Origin: Planctomycetota bacterium
GTDB lineage: Bacteria > Planctomycetota > Planctomycetia > Isosphaerales > Isosphaeraceae
Assembly: GCA_021778575.1 (NCBI GenBank)
Contig: JAJYCH010000203.1
Coordinates: 1-7,694, forward strand
Reading direction: 5' to 3'
DNA: 7,694 nucleotides
The translations under genes and the position numbers were made by a program. Under the pieces are notes generated by a model. It saw only the letters and a list, made by a program, of their open reading frames with translations. It made no database searches and was not told where the DNA came from. Positions 1 through 6,596 of this stretch are shown one piece after another. Positions within the stretch are counted from its first letter, which is position 1. Each line of letters starts with the position of its first letter.

Positions 1-63
1 TTTCGATCCACAAATCTCGAAGGTCTGGTCGTCGCCCCGTGGTCGAGCGAAGGCCGCAAACGC

Positions 64-80
64 GGTCCGCACAGCGGACC
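64..80. repeat. Short GC palindrome upstream of the cyclase gene
   Basis: A perfect 7-bp stem (GGTCCGC at 64-70, GCGGACC at 74-80) encloses a 3-base loop. On the minus strand the element reads GTAGGGTCCGCTGTGCGGAC, which resembles the GTAGGGT-x-CGCTGTGCG palindromes I recall as dispersed in many bacterial genomes, planctomycetes included. No T-tract follows on either strand, so it is not an obvious terminator. The rest of 1-244 shows no convincing gene; the frames open there have no recognisable protein character. Confidence 0.5.
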
Positions 81-244
81 CTACCAGACTTTGCAATCCT
101 CCTGTCGTTCCGAGCCGACCCCTTCACCCGTCGAACTTGTTTGCGTATGATGAAGAAACTCTCCTTCGGTCGCGAGCCGAGCCGATCAGAATCAGGCCCA
201 TGGCCGATAACCTGCCCGCCGAACCCTGCCGGAAGTTCCGCGCA

Positions 245-1453
<1,209 letters not shown>

Positions 1454-1461
1454 AACGCTCC

Positions 1462-1486
1462 CCGCGATGAAAGCGGTTTTCCTTTT
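1462..1486 (+). terminator. Weak intrinsic terminator candidate after the cyclase gene
   Basis: A 4-bp stem (CCGC at 1462-1465, GCGG at 1473-1476) is followed directly by TTTTCCTTTT. A bulged alternative pairs AAACGCT (1453-1459) with AGCGGTTT (1472-1479). The stem is short, so the call rests mostly on its place right after the stop codon and on the T-rich tail. Confidence 0.3.
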
Positions 1487-1509
1487 GCAGTCGAGTCCCC
1501 GTAGACTGG

Positions 1510-1546
1510 GCTCGGCCCTCCACGTCATGAAAATGGTGGGCCGAGC
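1510..1546. repeat. Long GC-rich inverted repeat
   Basis: A 13-bp inverted repeat has one mismatch: GCTCGGCCCTCCA at 1510-1522 pairs with TGGTGGGCCGAGC at 1534-1546, around an 11-base loop containing CATGAAAA. No T-run follows on either strand, so a classical terminator is doubtful. It may be a dispersed palindromic element or an RNA-stabilising structure. I see no second copy in this window. Confidence 0.5.
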
Positions 1547-1853
1547 ACACCCAACGAAGACCATCGCGACTCCAATCTGACAACGATCAAGCCTTCGTTC
1601 TGGGAAGCTGGGAAGCCCTGGGTGACGACCTGGTTTTCGTCGACTTTGATGATTCTTTGATCGACATGCAACACTGCCAATTTGACAATCGGTTTCGGTC
1701 GATCGTCGTGATTGATCGAGTGTCTGTTGTGCGTGCAAGTGTTTGGAAAGCAATACTTTATGGCAACAGAACTGGATTTACGGTCGCGGTTGTTCCTTGA
1801 TGGTCCGAGGTTTGCTTTGTGGTTTGGTGGTCCGAATTTCCATCGACCATTTT
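1547..1853. other. AT-richer intergenic stretch without a clear gene
   Basis: This gap contrasts with its flanks: I counted 84 G+C in the 180 bases from 1681 to 1860 (47%), well below the neighbouring genes. A plus-strand frame stays open from 1531 to a stop near 1799 but has no usable start or ribosome binding site; the opposite strand is also open. TTGACA at 1682-1687 matches a -35 box but has no good -10 at the proper distance. The promoter of the exported-protein gene should lie here but cannot be placed. Confidence 0.35.
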
Positions 1854-1866
1854 GAGGAGTCGCATC

Positions 1867-2274
1867 ATGAAACGGATGTTGATGGGTCTGGGGGTTGTGG
1901 CGTCGTCGTTGGTTGGTCTGATGACGCTGGCGACGACGGAAGCTCGGGCGCAAGTGCCGGGCGAGACGGTGGTTTACGAGACCGTTTCACCGGGAACCCG
2001 ATCGGTCACTTATGGCGATCGCTACGTCGTTCGCCAGAAGCTGTTCAAGACCGTCATTCGCGAACGTCCGGTTCGGTACGTGACCACGACCCCGCCCGTC
2101 GTTCGCGAGACCCGTTATGTTCAGGCGGCTCCGGTCGTTCAGCAAACGGTGGTCGAGGCGCCTCCGCTGGTTGAAACGCGGGTCATTCAGCCTGCTCCCA
2201 TGATCCAGCGCCGGGTTTATGCCCCCGAACCGGTGATCCAGACCCGGTACTACTACTCGCGCTATCCGTATTGA
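1867..2274 (+). CDS. Small exported repeat protein, function unknown
   Basis: The 135-residue product starts with a clear Sec-type signal peptide: basic MKRM, a hydrophobic core at about residues 5-22, and a probable signal peptidase I site after ARA (A28/Q29). The mature 107 residues are basic and dominated by V, R, P, T, Q and Y, with no cysteine. From residue 77 there are five tandem units of 11-12 residues (77-88, 89-99, 100-110, 111-121, 122-132), each opening with P-[VLM]-[VI] and usually carrying Gln or Glu, Thr or Arg, then an aromatic or branched residue. The protein ends in a tyrosine-rich tail, YYYSRYPY. The ATG is supported by GAGGAG at 1854-1859, 7 bases upstream; an in-frame start at 1819 would put a charged stretch before the signal peptide. 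It appears monocistronic, with a strong terminator behind it. An extended, surface or envelope-associated structural role is my inference; no enzymatic motif is present. Confidence 0.8.
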   Translation: MKRMLMGLGVVASSLVGLMTLATTEARAQVPGETVVYETVSPGTRSVTYGDRYVVRQKLFKTVIRERPVRYVTTTPPVVRETRYVQAAPVVQQTVVEAPPLVETRVIQPAPMIQRRVYAPEPVIQTRYYYSRYPY

Positions 2275-2315
2275 TCGATTGGCGAGTCGAGACGTTCTTT
2301 CGCTTGCCAAACATT

Positions 2316-2361
2316 GACCGCTCACCGATTCTCGAGGACGGTGAGCGGTCTGTCGGTTTTT
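2316..2361 (+). terminator. Strong intrinsic terminator, overlapping the convergent gene's 3' end
   Basis: A perfect 12-bp stem (GACCGCTCACCG at 2316-2327, CGGTGAGCGGTC at 2339-2350) has an 11-base loop and is followed by TGTCGGTTTTT ending at 2361. It lies about 40 bases after the exported-protein stop codon, as expected for Rho-independent termination on the plus strand. The minus-strand Lgt-family gene runs through it: its TGA stop (2322-2324) and last codons are inside the hairpin. On the minus strand no long U-run follows the stem, so termination there would be weaker. Confidence 0.8.
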
Positions 2362-3062
2362 GGTGGATTCGCGAACGTCCGGGCGTCCTTGAACCAGAGG
2401 AGTCCGAACATCGGGATCAGCACCAGGCACGCCCACTGATAGCCGGTCAGGCCGGATGCCAGGATCGGCTCGGGCCGAAGAAACTCGGTCGCGAAGCGAT
2501 AGGTCATGTAGGCGATCAAGTAAAGCTTGATCAACTGGCCGCGAAACATCCCTCGACTCTGGAATTGCGCGAGCACGATCGCCATCAGGGCGTGGAATCC
2601 GGCCTCGTAGAGTTGCGTGGGATGACGGTGGATGCCGTCGCCGAAGTCGACGCCCCAGGGTAAATTCGTGGCGACTCCGTGACAGCAACCAGCGACAAAG
2701 CAGCTCAGCCGGCCGACGGCCACCGCGCCGGCAACCGGGACCGCGAAGCTGTCGCCGGTTTTCACGCGGATCTGGTTGATTGCTTTGACCAGTTCGACAC
2801 CGAGATAGCCGCCGACCATCCCGAAGACGATCGTCTTGCCATTCTCGAACCAGACGCGCCCGTCGAGTAAGGCCGGCCAGTCGGCGAGAGCAAATGGCAG
2901 CTTGGCGCCGATCATCGCTCCGCAGAAGGCTCCGAGCGCGATCTTCCAGCGCTCTCCAGGGGTCAAGCCCGACGGCTGCGGGGTCCGGCTTCGGAGCAAG
3001 ACCGCCGTCGCCATCGAGGCGAGCATGATCACCGGATAAATCCACGGAACGGTCTTTCCCAT
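2322..3062 (-). CDS. Divergent Lgt-family membrane protein (prolipoprotein diacylglyceryl transferase-like)
   Basis: This 246-residue multi-pass membrane protein belongs to the Lgt family. Canonical Lgt moves a diacylglyceryl group from phosphatidylglycerol to the lipobox cysteine of prolipoproteins at the inner membrane. Residues 117-154 carry the family signature: GR at 117-118, NLPWGVDF at 133-140, and RHPTQLYEA at 146-154. By my manual alignment two usual residues differ. The HGG segment reads VGG (83-85), so the position of E. coli H103 is Val. The GN of GRxGN reads SC, and the segment that follows is AGCCHG (124-129) rather than NGE. R118 matches the essential R143. I therefore read it as an Lgt-like paralogue of the cysteine-containing type, possibly with a different acceptor. 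Hydrophobic segments occur near 8-23, 42-60, 78-95, 108-124, 155-165 and 205-225. The start ATG follows the radical SAM stop by 39 bp, with GGAAAGG 12 bases upstream, suggesting co-transcription. Confidence 0.85.
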   Translation of the reverse strand: MGKTVPWIYPVIMLASMATAVLLRSRTPQPSGLTPGERWKIALGAFCGAMIGAKLPFALADWPALLDGRVWFENGKTIVFGMVGGYLGVELVKAINQIRVKTGDSFAVPVAGAVAVGRLSCFVAGCCHGVATNLPWGVDFGDGIHRHPTQLYEAGFHALMAIVLAQFQSRGMFRGQLIKLYLIAYMTYRFATEFLRPEPILASGLTGYQWACLVLIPMFGLLWFKDARTFANPPKTDRPLTVLENR

Positions 3063-3101
3063 TGCAATCTCGCGCCTTTCCGGCGGGGTTCGGTCGGTCG
3101 C

Positions 3102-4565
3102 TCAGACCCCGACAGAAATCGTCATCGGCTCGACCACCACTCCGGCCTGGCGGAGCGCGGGCAGGGCGGCGTGCCCCTCGCGATAGAGGACGTTGTAAGC
3201 ACAGAACGGGATGACGTGCCCACTGGGCAAGACGTGATGGATACAGCATTTCATCAGGCGTCGAACGTCAAAGTTATAGGCATCCAGGAACGACGTGATC
3301 GTGATCCGGAAGACGTCGGCCTGCGAGAGCTGTTCGGCGATCGCCCGCGCGAAGAATTCCGACGCCGCGGCCTCGGTCGGGTCGGACGAAACCGAGCCAT
3401 TCGAGCCTTCAACCGGAAAACAACCGATGCCGCAGCCGCCGACCTTTTCGAGGTAACGCTCGATCAACTTCCGCGCGGCGTTTCTCGAAAAGAGAATCCC
3501 ATTTGCGAGAATATCGAGATGCTTGCGAGCGTCGATAAACCGCATCAGCGGCACGACATTTCCGTTTGATCGGAACGCGTAGCTCAGGCTATGGCAATTC
3601 GGGTGCGCGCAGGGGAGTGGCATGAAGTCGTCGGTGGTGAAGATCCCGTCGGTCTGGTCGGCGATGGCCTGGATGACGTCGGGAAAAGTGATCCGGCGTT
3701 CGAGTTCCTCGGGCAGGACATACCGGCCCGAATAGGTGGCCGGCTGGAAGCTGACGCCGGTGATCCACGGGCGTTCGAGGCCGAACTTGACGATCGCCCC
3801 GATCTCGTGATCGTTCAGGCCCGGTTGGAGGGTACAGACCAGAGAAGTCTTGATGTTCCGCTGGCCCAGCGCTTCGATCGCCTTGAGCTTGGTCTCGACC
3901 AAGGCTTCGCCTCGGAGAGCGCGGGAGGTCTGGTTCTCGAACCCGTCGAACTGGAGATAGACCTCGACCCGAGGCGCATGGGCGGCTATGGCGTCGAGCA
4001 GTTTCTCGTCGTGGGCCAGGCGGATGCCGTTGGTGTTCACCATCACGATGTCGATCGGCTGGGCGACGGCGTAGTCGAGAATCCGGAGAAAGTCGGGGTG
4101 GATGGTCGGCTCGCCGCCGGAGAGCTGAAGGACCTCGGCGCGCCCTTCGACCTGAACCAGGCGGTCGATCGACCGGATCGAATCCTCGTAGCTGAGGTGG
4201 TTCCCGCCCGGCCCGCTCGATGCGTAACACATCGGGCATTTGAGGTTGCAGCTCGATGTCACCTCGACCAGGCCGATACAGGTATGTTGCTCGTGTTCGG
4301 TGCAGAGACCGCAGTCGTAGGGGCAGCCTTTATCGGGCTCGACGCCGTATTCGGGCGGAACCTTGCCGGGCAGGCTGTATTCCATCTGGTCGTAGAGCGC
4401 GACGTCGGAGCAGATAAAATCTTCGCGAACGCCGTGGGTCGGGCAACGCTTGCGGAAGTAAACACGCTTGCCTTTGCTGATAATTTTTGCCGGGACGAGA
4501 GCCAGGCATTCCGGGCAAAGGCTTTGCGTGGTGCCCAGAAAGGTATGGTCGCGAAGTTGGGGCAT
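3102..4565 (-). CDS. Cysteine-rich radical SAM enzyme, MJ0619/tetraether synthase (Tes)-like
   Basis: The 487-residue protein has an N-terminal metal-binding knuckle (C17, C20, C41, H44, C52) and a CPYDCGLC cluster at 81-88 with C96. Next comes the canonical radical SAM motif C106-x3-C110-x2-C113, then GGEP at 150-153. The C-terminal half adds C319 and C324, CGIGC at 378-382, and KCCIHHVLPSGHVIPFC at 439-455. Length and cysteine layout match the archaeal MJ0619 family. From memory, members have been linked to methylation of a pterin precursor and to joining lipid tails to form tetraethers, using several [4Fe-4S] clusters plus a zinc site. Substrate here is unknown: lipid, pterin or another molecule is possible. 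I place the start at the ATG ending at 4565 because GAGGGAG (4579-4573) lies 7 bases upstream. A longer in-frame start at 4715 would overlap the upstream gene and lacks domain character. It lies 28 bp after the zinc-ribbon gene and 39 bp before the Lgt-like gene, so it is probably operonic. Confidence 0.87.
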   Translation of the reverse strand: MPQLRDHTFLGTTQSLCPECLALVPAKIISKGKRVYFRKRCPTHGVREDFICSDVALYDQMEYSLPGKVPPEYGVEPDKGCPYDCGLCTEHEQHTCIGLVEVTSSCNLKCPMCYASSGPGGNHLSYEDSIRSIDRLVQVEGRAEVLQLSGGEPTIHPDFLRILDYAVAQPIDIVMVNTNGIRLAHDEKLLDAIAAHAPRVEVYLQFDGFENQTSRALRGEALVETKLKAIEALGQRNIKTSLVCTLQPGLNDHEIGAIVKFGLERPWITGVSFQPATYSGRYVLPEELERRITFPDVIQAIADQTDGIFTTDDFMPLPCAHPNCHSLSYAFRSNGNVVPLMRFIDARKHLDILANGILFSRNAARKLIERYLEKVGGCGIGCFPVEGSNGSVSSDPTEAAASEFFARAIAEQLSQADVFRITITSFLDAYNFDVRRLMKCCIHHVLPSGHVIPFCAYNVLYREGHAALPALRQAGVVVEPMTISVGV

Positions 4566-4593
4566 GGCCGCTCTCCCTCGGTTGGGAATTCGT

Positions 4594-5103
4594 TCAGAGA
4601 TCACGACGCGATTTGAATCGGGGGCCTCGGGAACGAATCGGTTCCTCGCTCCGGGTTCGAGTGACCAGTCGATGAATGACTTGGATCGCGGCGACCGCGC
4701 CGGCGAACAGGACAATCAGGCCGATGCCGACCCCAACGAAGGTCGGATCGCGACCCGTCCCGCAAACCGTGGCCACAGCGATCATCAACGACAGAACGAA
4801 ACAGCTCACCGAGGCGAAAGCGCCGAGGAAGATGATCGCCAGCCACGAAACGAACTGGAACAGAATCCGTCCCGGACCTGGCGCTGGTTCGGGATTCGAG
4901 AAGCGGGCCGGTTCGACCCGCTGGTTCGCATGCGGAGATTCGGCTGGTGGTTGGGAATAGGGATTCCGGGGGATCGGCGCGGCAGGGCTGTCTGAAGTCA
5001 GTCCGGCAAACGAGTGACCACAACCTGCGCAGGTCGCTGCGTCGGCCGGGTTCAAGGTCCCGCAGCCGATGCATTCGAACGAGATGGGATCGAGATCGGC
5101 CAT
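4594..5103 (-). CDS. Zinc-ribbon membrane protein, paralogue 1 of 3
   Basis: This 169-residue protein begins with a four-cysteine zinc ribbon, CIGCG at 11-15 and CAGCG at 25-29. A proline-rich linker follows, containing NPYSQP at 47-52. A long hydrophobic stretch covers about 80-114 (one long or two short helices), and another helix lies at about 122-143. It ends in a basic tail rich in Arg. The same ribbon heads the next two genes upstream, and all three also share a Cys near the end of a membrane helix followed by a glycine-rich turn (here VCGTG, 113-117). The ATG at 5103 is chosen because the ribbon then starts at the same distance as in the paralogues. No Shine-Dalgarno precedes it, and an in-frame TTG at 5133 is the alternative. 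Function is unknown; a ribbon facing the cytoplasm that recruits a partner is inference. The radical SAM gene begins 28 bp downstream. Confidence 0.78.
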   Translation of the reverse strand: MADLDPISFECIGCGTLNPADAATCAGCGHSFAGLTSDSPAAPIPRNPYSQPPAESPHANQRVEPARFSNPEPAPGPGRILFQFVSWLAIIFLGAFASVSCFVLSLMIAVATVCGTGRDPTFVGVGIGLIVLFAGAVAAIQVIHRLVTRTRSEEPIRSRGPRFKSRRDL

Positions 5104-5112
5104 AAGGTTTTC

Positions 5113-5161
5113 GGATAAGCAAGGATAAGACAATCCGATGATCGCACGATTTTAGCTTATC
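5113..5161 (-). promoter_or_regulatory. Candidate operator: repeats in the gap before paralogue 1
   Basis: The 64-bp gap between paralogues 2 and 1 is AT-richer than its flanks. It holds GGATAAG twice, at 5113-5119 and 5123-5129, exactly 10 bases apart. An inverted copy, GCTTATC at 5155-5161, matches GATAAGC at 5114-5120. A TAAAAT that could be a minus-strand -10 lies at 5154-5149, but its -35 (TTCCGA) is poor. The repeats could mark an internal promoter with an operator, or be chance. Confidence 0.25.
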
Positions 5162-5167
5162 AAGAGA

Positions 5168-5605
5168 TCAGTCGGAACGTTTCTTGGAAGAATTCCTGGC
5201 TCTGGATGTTTGCGTCCAGATGAAGGCCATCAACACGATCGTCAAGACCGCCGCGCCGATCCCAACCATCAGCGACCAGAATGGAGCGGATTCGTTTCCC
5301 GGTCCGATAAATCCCCCTCCCAGTGATGTACAGGTCACGAAGAAAGCGATCCCGAAGGCAAGCAGGCTGAGTACGATCGAGGTCAAGCCATAGCCGACGA
5401 ATAAGATCTTGCGACCAATCGAGGCCGGACCGCCGGAACCAGATTTTTCAGGCCCTGCGGCCAACGAAATCGGGATCGGACGGGAACCGCGAGGCGCACC
5501 ACCGGCCGGCCAGCCGAACCGGTGACCGCAGCCCGAGCAGACTTCGGCACCCGAGGGGTTGACCGTGCCGCAACCGATGCAAGCGAATGTTTCCGGCTCG
5601 CTCAT
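5168..5605 (-). CDS. Zinc-ribbon membrane protein, paralogue 2 of 3
   Basis: The shortest of the three paralogues has 145 residues. The zinc ribbon is CIGCG at 9-13 and CSGCG at 23-27. A Gly/Pro/Arg linker of about 35 residues follows, without the NPYxxP tract of its two relatives. Two membrane helices lie at about 67-91 and 109-129, with a Cys at 92 and a Gly-rich loop between them (SLGGGFIGPG). The C-terminus is basic and Ser-rich. The start ATG has a strong site, GGGAGG, at 5621-5616, 10 bases upstream. It ends 64 bp before paralogue 1 and starts 37 bp after paralogue 3 ends. No catalytic motif is visible and I cannot assign a function. Confidence 0.8.
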   Translation of the reverse strand: MSEPETFACIGCGTVNPSGAEVCSGCGHRFGWPAGGAPRGSRPIPISLAAGPEKSGSGGPASIGRKILFVGYGLTSIVLSLLAFGIAFFVTCTSLGGGFIGPGNESAPFWSLMVGIGAAVLTIVLMAFIWTQTSRARNSSKKRSD

Positions 5606-5642
5606 GAGCGGTCATCCTCCCGGCAATTGGGCGTGAGGGATC

Positions 5643-6242
5643 TCAAGATCTCAGGCGCTCGCGTCGGGCAATATCCCGGTTGTTCCTGAGGAAGACCCTC
5701 GACAGCCAGACCGCGCAACTCATCGCTCCAATCGCTCCGAAGGTGACTCCGACCCCGATATTCTGGCTAGCCAGGCCGGTGCCGAAGCAAGTGATCCCGA
5801 AGGCAATTCCGCTGGCGAACAGGATGGCCCAGGTCGCGAGCATCGTCATCAGGAAAGTCGCGAACCGCTCCTCCCAGGCCATCGGCCGCCCCAGTGCCCG
5901 ACGAGCGCCGGCGACGAAGGAGGTCCGGATCGTGGCGGGAAGCAGCGTCACGACCGCGATGACTCCCAGGGCAAAGTTCTCACGAAAGGCTCCCATGCAG
6001 ACCGCGCTGACGGCGATCCAGATCAGGATTGTTCCGATCTGAAAGTTTCGAGGGGGAACAATCGGAGTGAGCGGAGCTTCATACGGGTTATCCGAGGCCC
6101 GAGGCGGCAGGATGATCCGGACCGGCGGGATCAGATCCGGACCGGCAAACCGATGACCGCACCCGGAGCAGACCTCGGCAGCCGTCGGGTTGTAGGCCCC
6201 ACAGCCGATACACGCAAATTTGATCTCTTCGGGATCGCTCAT
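5643..6242 (-). CDS. Zinc-ribbon membrane protein, paralogue 3 of 3, first gene of the putative operon
   Basis: The longest of the three paralogues has 199 residues. Its ribbon is CIGCG at 11-15 and CSGCG at 25-29, followed by HRFAGP and a proline-rich linker with NPYEAP at 52-57. Four membrane helices are apparent, at about 69-86, 90-110, 128-153 and 162-185. The last pair, with C152 and a Gly-containing turn, corresponds to the two-helix core of the shorter paralogues, so helices 1-2 look like an addition or were lost in the others. The tail is Arg-rich. Two starts compete. The ATG at 6242 has TGAGG 6 bases upstream and gives an N-terminus (MSDPEEIKFACIGCG) matching the paralogues. A TTG at 6269 has AGGAG (6279-6275) 5 bases upstream and would add nine residues. 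I favour the ATG on paralogue alignment. Function is unknown. Confidence 0.78.
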   Translation of the reverse strand: MSDPEEIKFACIGCGAYNPTAAEVCSGCGHRFAGPDLIPPVRIILPPRASDNPYEAPLTPIVPPRNFQIGTILIWIAVSAVCMGAFRENFALGVIAVVTLLPATIRTSFVAGARRALGRPMAWEERFATFLMTMLATWAILFASGIAFGITCFGTGLASQNIGVGVTFGAIGAMSCAVWLSRVFLRNNRDIARRERLRS

Positions 6243-6288
6243 GGTTGGCCTCACGCCAGTCCGAAACAATCAGACTCCTGAATTCTCA

Positions 6289-6319
6289 ACGACCCGATAG
6301 ATTTCGTCCATCGGGTCGT
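6289..6319 (-). promoter_or_regulatory. Perfect hairpin in the leader of the minus-strand cluster
   Basis: ACGACCCGAT (6289-6298) pairs perfectly with ATCGGGTCGT (6310-6319) over an 11-base loop, about 47 bases upstream of the first zinc-ribbon start. No T-tract follows on either strand. If transcription starts farther upstream, this structure would lie in the 5' untranslated leader and could affect stability or translation; it may equally be a plain palindrome. Confidence 0.4.
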
Positions 6320-6356
6320 GGGATTCCGTTTCGCGTCGGCGGTGGTCTTCGCGGGA

Positions 6357-6372
6357 GGACGCGGGAGCGTCC
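6357..6372. repeat. Small GC hairpin adjoining the next palindrome
   Basis: GGACGC (6357-6362) pairs perfectly with GCGTCC (6367-6372) over a GGGA loop. It sits 9 bases before the TTCCCACGG palindrome, so the two may form one composite intergenic element. Confidence 0.45.
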
Positions 6373-6378
6373 CGGACG

Positions 6379-6406
6379 GCATTCCCACGGAGGACCGTGG
6401 GAACGA
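6379..6406. repeat. TTCCCACGG/CCGTGGGAA palindromic element
   Basis: A perfect 9-bp stem (TTCCCACGG at 6382-6390, CCGTGGGAA at 6395-6403) with an AGGA loop is flanked by GGCA and CGAG. On the other strand it opens CTCGTTCCCACGG. I recognise this CGTTCCCACG-hairpin-CGTGGGAA pattern as a widespread dispersed palindromic repeat in planctomycetes, cyanobacteria and some proteobacteria. That is recall and was not searched. No coding function. Confidence 0.6.
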
Positions 6407-6585
6407 GATTTCCAGATTTGATTGGCTTGGGCCAAAATCGAGAGGTACACCCTGTTAGCGAGTGCGATCCACTGACTTTGACGGGGGCAGGTGGTCGTTT
6501 TCGAACGAGATTTGGTAGGCTTGCGGAAGGTGGCGGTGAGATTCGGATACCGGGGAACGGGCGGATCGCAGCCCGCTGGGTGGTC

Positions 6586-6591
6586 GGGAGG
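6586..6591 (+). promoter_or_regulatory. Ribosome binding site that decides a TTG start
   Basis: GGGAGG, followed by GG, lies 5 bases before TTG at 6597. The Rossmann strand begins ten residues after this TTG, and there is no in-frame ATG before the middle of the protein, so this site is the main support for a TTG start. Confidence 0.7.
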
Positions 6592-6596
6592 GGTTC

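Larger units (their letters stand above)
6243..6596. other. Divergent intergenic region between the minus-strand cluster and the oxidoreductase
   Basis: This gap of about 350 bases must hold the start signals for both flanking genes, but I cannot identify a convincing -35/-10 pair on either strand. TTGACG at 6478-6483 lacks a partner -10. It holds three hairpins, listed separately, the last two side by side. The frames open across it have no protein character. Confidence 0.5.

Noticed and set aside
137..244. Longer N-terminus for the cyclase from TTG 137 or ATG 200
   Set aside because: TTG 137 is a rare start with no good binding site, and ATG 200 has only a poorly spaced AGG. ATG 245 has GGAAG at good spacing and gives the normal family beginning.
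1682..1710. Sigma-70 promoter with TTGACA at 1682
   Set aside because: No acceptable -10 hexamer lies 15-19 bases downstream.
1987..3249. A 420-codon open frame on the minus strand, Arg-, Asp- and Pro-rich
   Set aside because: It spans two real genes on different strands, has biased composition without motifs, and overlaps the Lgt-family and exported-protein genes.
3591..4616. A 341-codon plus-strand frame opposite the radical SAM gene
   Set aside because: The minus strand here has unmistakable radical SAM and cysteine motifs; the plus frame is its antisense shadow with no motifs.
4566..4715. N-terminal extension of the radical SAM protein
   Set aside because: It would overlap the upstream zinc-ribbon gene by over 100 bases and has no domain character; the ATG at 4565 has a strong ribosome binding site.
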